In this document: in pieces, positions 26,957-35,677 of the stretch | Position numbering within the stretch: position 1 is the stretch's first letter | How the letters are laid out: each line of letters opens with the position of its first letter | NCBI GenBank assembly: GCA_964615095.1 | Contig: CAZTPX010000028.1 | Location: 12,106 to 76,105, forward strand | Length of the DNA: 64,000 nucleotides | From: JANXQG01 sp964615095 | Lineage (GTDB): Bacteria; Planctomycetota; Planctomycetia; Pirellulales; Thermoguttaceae | Direction of reading: 5' to 3' | The notes under the pieces: generated by a model | Seen by the model: only the letters and a program-made list of their open reading frames with translations | The model's database searches: none | Told to the model about the DNA's origin: nothing | Made by a program: the position numbers and the translations under genes

Positions 26957-29900
26957 GTGGAGCCAGAACCGCACGAGGAATCGTCTTTCACGCCGTTGTC
27001 GCAGGTCCAGCGGATCGATCAGGTTTGCGACCAGTTCGAGGCCGCTTGGAAGGCCGGGCCACGCCCGAGATTCGACGATTTCCTGGCCGAAGTCCCGCCC
27101 GCCCATGGGCCTGACCTGCTCCGCGAACTGCTGATTCTCGATCTCGACTATCGTAGACAGCTTGGGGAAAGCCCGACGCTGGAGCAGTACCGCTCAGAAT
27201 ATCCGGCACTCGAACTCGATCGGTTCGCTGAGCTGTTTACCGAGAGACCACAGCCGGCATCATCGAGCCCTGCGGAAACGACGCTCCAGTTCACCCTGTC
27301 CGAAACGGAGACGCCCCTCGGTCAGCCCTCTCGTATTCGCTACATGGGCGACTATGAATTGCTCGCCGAGATCGCCCACGGCGGCATGGGCGTGGTCTAT
27401 AAGGCCCGCCAAGTGTCGCTCAACCGCGTGGTGGCGGTGAAGATGATCCTTGCCGGACAGCTTGCCACGAAGGCCGACCACGATCGCTTCCATGCCGAGG
27501 CCCAAGCCGCGGCCCTGCTCGACCATCCCAACATCGTGCCGGTTTTCGAGGTCGGCGAGCACGAGGGACAACACTACTTCTCGATGGGCTATGTCGATGG
27601 TCAGAGCCTCTCGGCGCGTTTAGCCGAAGGACCGCTGCCGCCGAAGGATGCGACGGAACTGGTGGCCGTGGTGGCGGAGGCGGTCGAATATGCCCATCGG
27701 CTGGGGGTCATCCATCGTGACATCAAGCCCTCGAACATCCTCATCGATTGCAACGGCCGCCCGCGGGTGACCGATTTCGGTCTGGCCAAGCGGGTCGGCA
27801 GCGACTTGACGATGACGGGACAGGTCTTGGGCACGCCCAGCTACATGCCGCCCGAGCAGGCGGCCGGGCAGATCAATGCCGTAGGTCCAGCGGCCGACGT
27901 CTATGCCCTGGGCGCAACGCTCTATGCGGCGCTGACGGGCCGACCGCCCTTCCAGGCTGCCACGCCGCTGGAAACCCTGAAGCAGGTGATCGAGCGCGAG
28001 CCGGTGCCTTTGCGGCAGCTCAACGCGGCCGTGCCGCGCGACCTGGAAACCATCGTGCTGAAGTGCCTGGAGAAATCGGTCCCGCGGCGATATGCGACCG
28101 CCCAGGCCGTGGCCGATGAACTGCGGCGTTATCTGGAAGGTCGGCCGATCGTCGCCCGCCCGGTGGGGCGATGGGAACGTGCCTGGCGGTGGTGCCGGCG
28201 GCAGCCGGTCGTGGCCGGGTTGACGGCGGCCGCCGTGTTGCTGATGGTACTGGTTGCCGTGGCCAGCACGGTTGGCTACGTGAGCACTTCGCGGGCATTG
28301 CGCCGGGTCGAAGATGCGCAGCGGGAACGTGCCTTGGCGCAAGTCGATGCTTTGCGGAGGGCGGAAATCTCTCAGGTGCCCTACCTGATCGAGGGCCTGA
28401 AGCCCTTCCGCGCGGAGATCGAGCCGCAACTCCGCCAGTCACTCCAGCAGCCAGATTTGGACGAGAAGGAACGGCTGCGGCTGAGCCTGGCGATGGTTGC
28501 GGAGGACGCGGGGAAGGTGCCTTACCTCTACGATCGGCTGCTGATTGCCGAGCCAGCAGAATTGCTCGTGATTCGCGATGCGCTGCTGCCGTACCGCGAC
28601 GAATTGGTGGCCCGCTTGTGGCGGGCTGCCGGGGATTCGGCGGCGGACAAAGACCGCCGCTTCCGCGCGGCCTGCGCCTTGGCGGCGTATGCGCCCGATG
28701 ATCAGCGGTGGAAAAAGGTTGGCGTCGAAGTGCCGGCGAAACTGATTACCGAGAACTCGCTCGTGCTTGGCAAATGGATTGATGACTTGCGTCCTGTTTC
28801 TGCGTTCCTGGCGGCGCCGCTTGCCGACATTATCCAAGATGAAACGATCAACGAAACGAGGAGGATTACTGCCTGCGAGGTTGTGGCCGCTTTTGCGGCG
28901 GATGATCCCGGCCAATTTCAGGAGTTAGAGAAGCGGTTGGCAATGCCAATGCCCGGCACCGCTAACGATGAACAGAAGATCCGATTGGCAAAACAGCAAG
29001 CGAATGTTGCAGCGGCTCTACTGCGCATGAACCAATATGGAAAAATGCGAGAAGTCCTGAAGCAAAAGGAAGACCCTTCGGCACGAAGTTACCTGATCCA
29101 TCGTTTACGCCCGTGGGAAATCGACCCCAAGGTTATCTGGAAACGGTTGGAGACGGAGAAGGACGTCTCGATCCGCAGAGCTTTGGCGCTCGGCCTGGGT
29201 GAAATGGACCCGGGCCAACTAGCGCCTGCTGAACGAGAATCCGTGATTTCGCAGTTGGTCCAATGGTATCGCAATGACCCCGATCCTGGCATGCACGGCG
29301 CCACAGAATGGCTGCTGCGTCATTGGAACCAGGAGGCAAGGATTGCTGCGGTCACAAAGGAGTTGCCAACGGGAAAGGTGGTAGGAAATCGACTTTGGTA
29401 TACGACCGGCCAAGGGCAGACGATGGTGGTGGTTCCCGGCCCCGTGGAATTTCTTATGGGTTCACCGCCCGCCGAATCGCAAAGGTCGGCTGACGAGAAA
29501 TTGCACCTGACGCGGATCGGACGCACGTTTGCCGTCGCTGCGAAGGCGGTGACGTTTGAACAGTTCTTGCGTTTTCGAAAGAGCTTCAATTGCGATCGGC
29601 AGTACGCACCAACCGGCGATTGCCCGTCTAATTTTGTAATATGGTATGAGGCGGCAGAATACTGCAATTGGCTGAGCGAACAGGAGAAACTACCGCCGAA
29701 TGAGTGGTGTTACGAGCGGAACTTTGATGGCAAATTTGCGGCAGGCATGAAGCTGGCTCCGAACCACCTGAAGCGCACCGGTTATCGCCTGCCCACCGAG
29801 GCAGAATGGGAATATGCGTGCCGTGCGAGAACCGCGACGAGATGGTACTGTGGCCAATCCGAGGAATTACTGGCAATGTATGGTTGGTACTCGAAGAACT

Positions 29901-30202
29901 CTAGCTGCAGAACGTGGCCGGTAGGGAGCTTGAAACCCAACGAATTCGGGTTGTTCGATATGCACGGGAACCTGTGGGCATGGTGCCACGATAGCCCTCG
30001 CTCTTACGACTCAGGACAAAGTGGCAAGGCTGCCGAGGATAGCAATGATAGCTCCGTTATCACCGACGCGAGCGACGTTGTTTTTCGGGGCGGAGGGTTT
30101 GGCAATCTGCCCAGGAACCTCCGCTCAGCCGACCGGCGCGGGAGCCGACCCAGGTTCCGAAACAACGATGTCGGTTTCCGCGTGGCGCGGACCATGCCCT
30201 GA
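26957..30202 (+). CDS. Transmembrane Ser/Thr protein kinase with sulfatase-modifying-factor (SUMF1/FGE) fold
   Basis: 1081 residues from a GTG start with GAGGAC upstream. Residues 18-95 are the N-terminal helical extension typical of planctomycete kinases (FDDFLAEVPPAHGPDLLREL). The kinase domain spans about 133-395: glycine loop AHGGMGVVYKA, ATP-binding K162, catalytic HRDIKPSN (D255), DFG at 273 and GTPSYMPPEQA, all intact. A membrane helix lies at about 414-437 (VAGLTAAAVLLMVLVAVAST). Residues 440-820 are helical repeats. The last 260 residues are a formylglycine-generating-enzyme-like fold (GYRLPTEAEWEYACRART, GLFDMHGNLWAWCHD, NDVGFRVAR). The FGE fold here is likely a sensor or ligand-binding module. 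An ECF sigma relic lies convergently downstream; the pairing of ECF factors with such kinases is known in this phylum. Confidence 0.9.
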   Translation: MEPEPHEESSFTPLSQVQRIDQVCDQFEAAWKAGPRPRFDDFLAEVPPAHGPDLLRELLILDLDYRRQLGESPTLEQYRSEYPALELDRFAELFTERPQPASSSPAETTLQFTLSETETPLGQPSRIRYMGDYELLAEIAHGGMGVVYKARQVSLNRVVAVKMILAGQLATKADHDRFHAEAQAAALLDHPNIVPVFEVGEHEGQHYFSMGYVDGQSLSARLAEGPLPPKDATELVAVVAEAVEYAHRLGVIHRDIKPSNILIDCNGRPRVTDFGLAKRVGSDLTMTGQVLGTPSYMPPEQAAGQINAVGPAADVYALGATLYAALTGRPPFQAATPLETLKQVIEREPVPLRQLNAAVPRDLETIVLKCLEKSVPRRYATAQAVADELRRYLEGRPIVARPVGRWERAWRWCRRQPVVAGLTAAAVLLMVLVAVASTVGYVSTSRALRRVEDAQRERALAQVDALRRAEISQVPYLIEGLKPFRAEIEPQLRQSLQQPDLDEKERLRLSLAMVAEDAGKVPYLYDRLLIAEPAELLVIRDALLPYRDELVARLWRAAGDSAADKDRRFRAACALAAYAPDDQRWKKVGVEVPAKLITENSLVLGKWIDDLRPVSAFLAAPLADIIQDETINETRRITACEVVAAFAADDPGQFQELEKRLAMPMPGTANDEQKIRLAKQQANVAAALLRMNQYGKMREVLKQKEDPSARSYLIHRLRPWEIDPKVIWKRLETEKDVSIRRALALGLGEMDPGQLAPAERESVISQLVQWYRNDPDPGMHGATEWLLRHWNQEARIAAVTKELPTGKVVGNRLWYTTGQGQTMVVVPGPVEFLMGSPPAESQRSADEKLHLTRIGRTFAVAAKAVTFEQFLRFRKSFNCDRQYAPTGDCPSNFVIWYEAAEYCNWLSEQEKLPPNEWCYERNFDGKFAAGMKLAPNHLKRTGYRLPTEAEWEYACRARTATRWYCGQSEELLAMYGWYSKNSSCRTWPVGSLKPNEFGLFDMHGNLWAWCHDSPRSYDSGQSGKAAEDSNDSSVITDASDVVFRGGGFGNLPRNLRSADRRGSRPRFRNNDVGFRVARTMP

Positions 30203-30207
30203 GCCCA

Positions 30208-30456
30208 TCACGGATTCTCGCCCCAGATGCGGCGGATGACCTGCCGCTTGCGTTCCACCGCTCGCTCGCTGCAGCCGAGCTGCCGGGCGATCTCGGCCTT
30301 TTCGCGGCCTCCCAGCTTGCCCTGGGCGACTTGCTTTTGCACGGGGTCGAGTTGCTCGACTGTCCATCGCGGATAGTCGCTGGGAGGCATGCAGGGCAGA
30401 AGCGGCAGCTCGATCCAGGACGCGGCCAACTCCGTGCAATCGCGTCTGCAACCAGT
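30208..30456 (-). pseudogene. ECF sigma factor C-terminal relic (region 4)
   Basis: The translation includes YPRWTVEQLDPVQKQVAQGK, then GREKAEIARQLGCSERAVER and IRRIWGENP with a stop. This is the sigma region-4 helix-turn-helix of planctomycete ECF factors. Everything upstream (region 2) is missing, and a 60-bp palindrome sits at the break. It lies tail to tail with the kinase gene, so an ECF-kinase pair has probably been broken. Confidence 0.75.
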
Positions 30457-30477
30457 TGACGCCGCCCTCATTTGGGT

Positions 30478-30537
30478 CGGGGTCAGGCTTACGCTGCGTA
30501 CTTTATAAGGTAAAGTACACAGCGTAAGCCGACCCCG
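30478..30537. repeat. Palindrome at the truncation point of the ECF relic
   Basis: Left arm GGGGTCAGGCTTACGCTGCG with ACTTTA, loop TAAGG, right arm TAAAGT with ACACAGCGTAAGCCGACCCC. There is one extra base and one mismatch in 28. It has the shape of a small palindromic mobile element. A short word (GACGCCGCCCTCATTTG) shared with 25705 and 26644 flanks it. Confidence 0.8.
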
Positions 30538-30968
30538 CGACGAGACCCCCCGACGTACGTTTGGATATCGGCAGGTGGCTTGACGATCCATGCCTCGCCA
30601 TCAGGCAAGGGATTTCTCCGCAGACCACGTTCGAGTTTGAGGTAGAGTTGGAGCGACTTTTTCGGGAGATTGGCTGTGGTTGACACCGTCAACGCCCGGT
30701 GGATTCTAAGAAATCAGTGTGCCCACCTTTCCGCCCACCGCGACTTGCCAACTGCCAGAAAATAACCTAGGGTTTCAATGCCGTTGCGATGCAGCTTACC
30801 GTTTGGTTAGCTGGCGACGGACATAGCCACGCAAGCCTCACACTCGTCTTGACTACGCGCGGCTCGACCCGACTTATCTGCACTGTCTCCTCCGCACCGT
30901 TCGGCACGCGGAAAAACGATCGTCTAACGTCCCGCTTGTCTCTGCGCACATTGCCCAGGAGCCATGCC

Positions 30969-33900
30969 ATGACTACGCGCTTTTCGAAGTCTCGCGCCTC
31001 GCGTTTCACCAATAAAGCAGCCGCCCGCAAGCGCGCGTTGTGCTGCGAATGGCTCGAACCGCGGACGATGCTCAGCGCCAATCCTTTGGCGGCCCTGGGG
31101 GCGACGGCATCGGGGCCCCCGACCATCTCCCACATTACCATCAGCAACAATCTGGCGGTGTCGGGCAAGACCGCCGCCATTTCCGCCTCGGCCACCGACC
31201 CCGCCGGTGAATCCCTCACCTATACCTGGTCGGCAACGACGGTGCCCAGCGGCGGCAGCGTGTCGTTCAGCAGCAACGGCACCACCGCCGCCGCCAGCAG
31301 CGTGGCCACCTTCAACGAAGCGGGCGTTTATGACCTGACGGTGACCGTTGTCGACACGGCGAAACTCTCGTCGAGCAGCACCGTGGCGGTCGACGTGAAT
31401 CAAACGCTCAGCAGCCTTTGCGTGAGCAACGCCAGCACGAAAACTGTCGTTAGTTCCAACACCCCGGTCACCATCAGCGGAACCAGCGAAGCGCTAGCGG
31501 TGCAGGGACTCGACCAATTCGGCAACGTGTTGACCACGCAGCCGACCCTCACCTGGTCGGCCACCACGGTTCCCAGCGGCGCACAGCAGCCGGGCTTCAG
31601 CATCAACGGCAAGACCGTGACCGTTACGTTCCACAAGGCCGGCAACTACCTGCTGCTGGCGACTGCCAACGACGGCGAGGGGCACACCGCCACCGCCTCG
31701 CAGACGGTGATCGTGGACCAGGCGGCGACGGGTATCGGCTCGGGCGCGGCCGCCACGGTGACGGTCAACGCCACCAGCCAGCAGTTTACCGATCCGGCGG
31801 TTCTCGACCAGTTCGGCACCGCCATGGCGACTCAGCCCGGCTACACCTGGGTGGCCAGCCTCTACCCCGGCGGCGCCACGGTACCCACTTTCAGCACCAG
31901 CGGCACGACCACCACCGCCGCTTTCCACAAGGCAGGCACCTACTATCTGAAGGCCTCCGTAAACGGCGTCAGCACTCTCGGGTTCAATACCACGGTCACC
32001 GTGAACCCGGTGGCTACCAATGTGGTGATCCCGGCCACGACGGTGACAATCAATGGCAAGAGCCAGCAGTTCAGCAATCCGGCGGTTCTCGACCAGTTCG
32101 GCGTAGGCATGGCGATTCAGCCCAGTCTTACCTGGGTGGCGACCACGCTTCCCGGCGGCGCGCAAACGCCGGCCTTTAACACCAGTAGCACAGGCACCAC
32201 AGTAACTTTCACCAAGGCCGGCAGCTACGGTCTGAAGGCCTATGTCACCAACGCCAGCACGGTCGCGTGGAACATCACGGCAACGGTGAACCAGCTAGCG
32301 ACGAGTTTAGCCTCGGTCCCGGCCACCACGGTGACCGTCACCGGCACCAGTCAGCAGATTAGCGATCCGGTGGTCGACGACCAGTTCGGCAACGCGATGG
32401 CCACTCAGCCCGCTTACGGCTGGTACGCCACCGCGTGCCCCAACGGCGCCACGGTGCCGGCCTTCAGCACCAGCGGCGCCACGACCACGGTGGTTTTCAG
32501 CAAGGCCGGCGCCTACGGTCTGAAAGCCTACGTGACCAGCGCCAGCACTCTTACTTTCAGCACCACGGCAAACGTGACGCAGACGTTTTCGGGCATCGCC
32601 GTATCGCCGGCCTTGGCCGCTATCGTGCCCGGAGGCACCCTGCAATTCACCGCGCAGGAAGTGGACCAATTCTACAACGCCCTGACGACGCAGCCCGCGT
32701 TCACCTGGTCGGCCAGTGTGGGCACGATCACCACGGCGGGGCTTTACACCGCGCCCGGCACCAGCGGCACCGCCACGATTACGGCCAAGACCGGCACGCA
32801 GAGTGCCAGCGCCAGCGTGAGCATCAACGGCTCGAACTCGTTGGGGCTCGTGGACCAGACGCTGGCAAACCTCGTGCTGACCCTGGACGCCGACGGCTCG
32901 ATCAACCGGCTGGACATGATGCAGATTCTCCGCAGCGTGGTGGCCAACGGCTCGCAACTGAGTGCGACCGACCTGACCGACCTGCGGACCATTGACACCA
33001 CCGACGCCGCGAAGTTGAACATCCCCGGCTACGTGCAAGTGCTGGCCGGCGACGTGCTCAACAGCAACCCGGCCAACCTCAACTACCAAGGTGCGGCCCT
33101 GGGAAACCTCGTGGCCGGCAGCAGCGCCGCGCAGGTCGACGATCTGGTGAACAAGTGGTTTATGGGCACCGACCTGCCCAACTCGGGCAATTCCCTGTTC
33201 GTCTACGAACCGGCCTCGGGCACGTTATTCGGCCCCAGTGGCAAGCCGGCGATCGCCGACGAATTTCAGGGCGCGCTGGGTGACTGCTACTTTATTTCCT
33301 CGCTGGGGACCATTGCCCAGAGCAATCCCACCGCCATCGAGAACATGTTCATCAATAACGGCGACGGCACGTATACGGTGCGTTTCTACACTGGCACGTA
33401 CGGCATCTCGACCAACAGCAACGGCAGCACCAGCGACGGCTTTATCAACGGCGTCGGCACGGCCGACTATGTGACCGTCAACAACATGCTGCCCACCTAC
33501 AACGGACGGCTTGTGTTCGCCGATTACGGAAACAGCTACACCGCCGCCAACGACCTGTGGATCCCCCTGGCCGAAAAGGCCTATGCGCAGTGGAACGAGA
33601 CCGGCAAGGAAGGACGCGACGGCGTCAACGGCTACGCCGACATCCAGGGCGGATGGATGGCCACGGTCGACGCACAAGCGCTCGGTTACAATGCCACCGA
33701 CTACTCGTTGACGACCGGCAACCAACAATACATCGTCGCCGCGCTGGCCGCCGACGAGGCGGTGACGGCCGGCACCCTCAGTTCGTCGAATTCGAACGAC
33801 ACGCTCCCCTACGGACTATACGGCTGCCACGCCTACGGGATCACCGGCTACACGGCGTCGAACCAGATCTTTACGTTCTACAATCCGTGGGGATTCGATC

Positions 33901-34334
33901 AGCCACCGGCGGGACTCACCTGGGCGGAGGTCATGGTGAGCACCGACGTGGTTACGGTCGTAAACACGTCGGGCTCAACGCCCATCAGCGGCTCCGTGGG
34001 CAAGCCGGCTTCGGTCGCGGGATGGCTGCCCGCTTCTGTGTCGGCCGCATCGCAACCGGCAGTCTCCAGCGCAGCGGATTCCGACAGCGAACACCTTCCG
34101 AATGTCGCCGATAGCGATGCGTCTGCTTCGCATCTGGCCGCTGCCCGCAGCACTTCGCCTTCTGCCGCGGCGGATGCGACGCGCAGCCTGTTTCAGCGCT
34201 GGGAGGGCAACGCGAAGCCCGCCGCTCATTCCCAGGCCCGCGGCGGCGCCCAAACGTCCGAACAGCTTGCCGCACCTTCGGTCGATGAGCTGTTTGGGAA
34301 CATCGACCGCATCTTGGAACGTGCTTTCGTCTGA
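30969..34334 (+). CDS. Giant secreted protein: LEPR motif, Ig-like repeats, calpain-family protease domain
   Basis: About 1121 residues from the ATG at 30969 (AGGAGCC upstream; the frame to 30789 is an extension). The N-terminus ALCCEWLEPRTMLSANPL carries the planctomycete L-E-x-R-x-L-S export-type motif. Residues 40-700 hold about six repeated Ig-like units, each with LDQFGxxMxxQPxxTW and a YGLKAYV-type strand, then a BIG2-like unit and an EF-hand-like DADGSINRLD. The C-terminal domain is calpain-like (family C2): QGALGDCYFISSLG with Cys773, CHAYGITGY with His954, and FYNPWG with Asn972. The whole triad is present. The last 100 residues are Ala/Ser-rich. Probably a surface-attached cysteine protease, possibly Ca-dependent. 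Confidence 0.85.
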   Translation: MTTRFSKSRASRFTNKAAARKRALCCEWLEPRTMLSANPLAALGATASGPPTISHITISNNLAVSGKTAAISASATDPAGESLTYTWSATTVPSGGSVSFSSNGTTAAASSVATFNEAGVYDLTVTVVDTAKLSSSSTVAVDVNQTLSSLCVSNASTKTVVSSNTPVTISGTSEALAVQGLDQFGNVLTTQPTLTWSATTVPSGAQQPGFSINGKTVTVTFHKAGNYLLLATANDGEGHTATASQTVIVDQAATGIGSGAAATVTVNATSQQFTDPAVLDQFGTAMATQPGYTWVASLYPGGATVPTFSTSGTTTTAAFHKAGTYYLKASVNGVSTLGFNTTVTVNPVATNVVIPATTVTINGKSQQFSNPAVLDQFGVGMAIQPSLTWVATTLPGGAQTPAFNTSSTGTTVTFTKAGSYGLKAYVTNASTVAWNITATVNQLATSLASVPATTVTVTGTSQQISDPVVDDQFGNAMATQPAYGWYATACPNGATVPAFSTSGATTTVVFSKAGAYGLKAYVTSASTLTFSTTANVTQTFSGIAVSPALAAIVPGGTLQFTAQEVDQFYNALTTQPAFTWSASVGTITTAGLYTAPGTSGTATITAKTGTQSASASVSINGSNSLGLVDQTLANLVLTLDADGSINRLDMMQILRSVVANGSQLSATDLTDLRTIDTTDAAKLNIPGYVQVLAGDVLNSNPANLNYQGAALGNLVAGSSAAQVDDLVNKWFMGTDLPNSGNSLFVYEPASGTLFGPSGKPAIADEFQGALGDCYFISSLGTIAQSNPTAIENMFINNGDGTYTVRFYTGTYGISTNSNGSTSDGFINGVGTADYVTVNNMLPTYNGRLVFADYGNSYTAANDLWIPLAEKAYAQWNETGKEGRDGVNGYADIQGGWMATVDAQALGYNATDYSLTTGNQQYIVAALAADEAVTAGTLSSSNSNDTLPYGLYGCHAYGITGYTASNQIFTFYNPWGFDQPPAGLTWAEVMVSTDVVTVVNTSGSTPISGSVGKPASVAGWLPASVSAASQPAVSSAADSDSEHLPNVADSDASASHLAAARSTSPSAAADATRSLFQRWEGNAKPAAHSQARGGAQTSEQLAAPSVDELFGNIDRILERAFV

Positions 34335-34898
34335 TCCGCAGCAAGGAGTTTCTTCTGCCGGGCCTCTCGCTCCTGATCGGCCGCAGGCCGGGGCTCGGTG
34401 GCCGCGGCATTGGCCGGTGACATCTTGGGAAGCTTAGGCCTTGGTGGTCCTGGGTCTGCACCCGTTGGGCTTTTGCGTGGCTCTCGCCTGTTCACCCTGC
34501 AAATGCGGCTCGATCGCGTTGAAAACCTCATTTCCCACGACTTTCCGGTGCTTTGGACGACAAGATGGCAATCTGGGAGTAGCAGGGGCTGCCGGAGGGG
34601 TTCCGTGGTGGGGCGCGGGCGGCGGTTGTCGGAAAAAGAACGTAATTTGGGACGCAGGCGCGGAGGCTTGAGCGCAGCTTGCCGACAGGCTACACTCGAT
34701 CGAGCACTACAAGAGTCATCCGTGGCTGCGTTCATGGCCTTTTCCTGCCGAGTCTCCGAGCGACTTTAGGTACGCTATATATCACTCTGGCGGAAACACG
34801 ACGAACGACCAACGCGTTACCATGATTCATGTTGCTCGGACGCCACACCTGCGTGATATCCCGCAACCCAGTCTGACAAGAGCCAACGGAGGATCAGG
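34335..34898. other. Spacer without supported gene
   Basis: About 560 GC-rich bases. Open frames on both strands (for example 34226-34735 minus) have arginine- and proline-rich, shadow-like composition and no start signals. Nothing recognisable was found. Confidence 0.5.
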
Positions 34899-35663
34899 AT
34901 GAAAGAGTACGAGATCATCGACACCAATGCCGACAACATCGGCGCTTGCGCCCTCTGCGGCTGCAAGGACGGCAAGCACGAGGGACGTCGCCGCAAGTTG
35001 GATTGGCTCAAGAAGCGCTTCGCCGAAGGCTTGCGGTACAAGGTGCTCCGCTCACGCGAATTCGGTGATATCGGGATGATCGAGTATGCCCCTGGCAGTC
35101 ATGCCTGGAGATCCATCGAGGCGGAGGGTTACCTGGTCATCCATTGCTTGCTGGTCATTGGCAAGCACAACAAGGGGAAAGGGCTCGGCGCTCTCTTGCT
35201 AGATAGTTGTTTGAGGGACGCGAAGAAGAGCAAGTACCAAGGGGTCGCGGTTGTAACCAGTTCCGATAGTCTCATGGCAGGAAGTGACTTCTTCATCAAA
35301 GCGGGTTTTGTCTCGGTGGAGAGCAGCCCTCCCTACGAGCTGCTCGCCAAGAAATTTAAGAAAGCAGCCCCAGATCCTCGGTTCGTCGTCGAAAGGGAGC
35401 GAGCATTGAAGACGTACACAATGGGCCTCACGATCCTGGCCGCCGATCAGTGCCCTTACGTTCCAAAGTGGGCGGAGGAAATTGCGGAGGCGTCCAGAGC
35501 GCTGGGGCTGGAGACGAAAGTAGTGCGCGTCAGGAGCGCCAAGCAGGCAAGGGAGCTACCAACGCCCTACGGCACATTCTGCATTGTCTACGATGGAAAA
35601 CTGATTGCCGAGCGTCCGGTCAGTGCTGCGCGGTTCAGGAACATCATGAGTAAGCTGACCTAA
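34899..35663 (+). CDS. GNAT acetyltransferase with YoaP-type C-terminal domain
   Basis: 254 residues with GGAGGATC directly before the ATG. Residues 1-150 are a GNAT fold: CLLVIGKHNKGKGLGALLLD holds the acetyl-CoA-binding Q/R-x-x-G-x-G/A-type loop in the form HNKGKGLG. The C-terminal 95 residues (LTILAADQCPYVPKWAEEIA, ELPTPYGTFCIVYDGKLIAE) fit the YoaP-like thioredoxin-fold domain, with a lone Cys in DQCPYV. An N-terminal CALCGCKDG segment has three cysteines not typical for the family. Members are cytoplasmic; the substrate is unknown. Confidence 0.75.
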   Translation: MKEYEIIDTNADNIGACALCGCKDGKHEGRRRKLDWLKKRFAEGLRYKVLRSREFGDIGMIEYAPGSHAWRSIEAEGYLVIHCLLVIGKHNKGKGLGALLLDSCLRDAKKSKYQGVAVVTSSDSLMAGSDFFIKAGFVSVESSPPYELLAKKFKKAAPDPRFVVERERALKTYTMGLTILAADQCPYVPKWAEEIAEASRALGLETKVVRVRSAKQARELPTPYGTFCIVYDGKLIAERPVSAARFRNIMSKLT

Positions 35664-35677
35664 TCTCGGAAACGCCA

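Noticed and set aside
34226..34735. 169-residue minus-strand frame
   Set aside because: Overlaps the end of the calpain-type gene, has Arg/Pro-rich shadow composition and no start signal.
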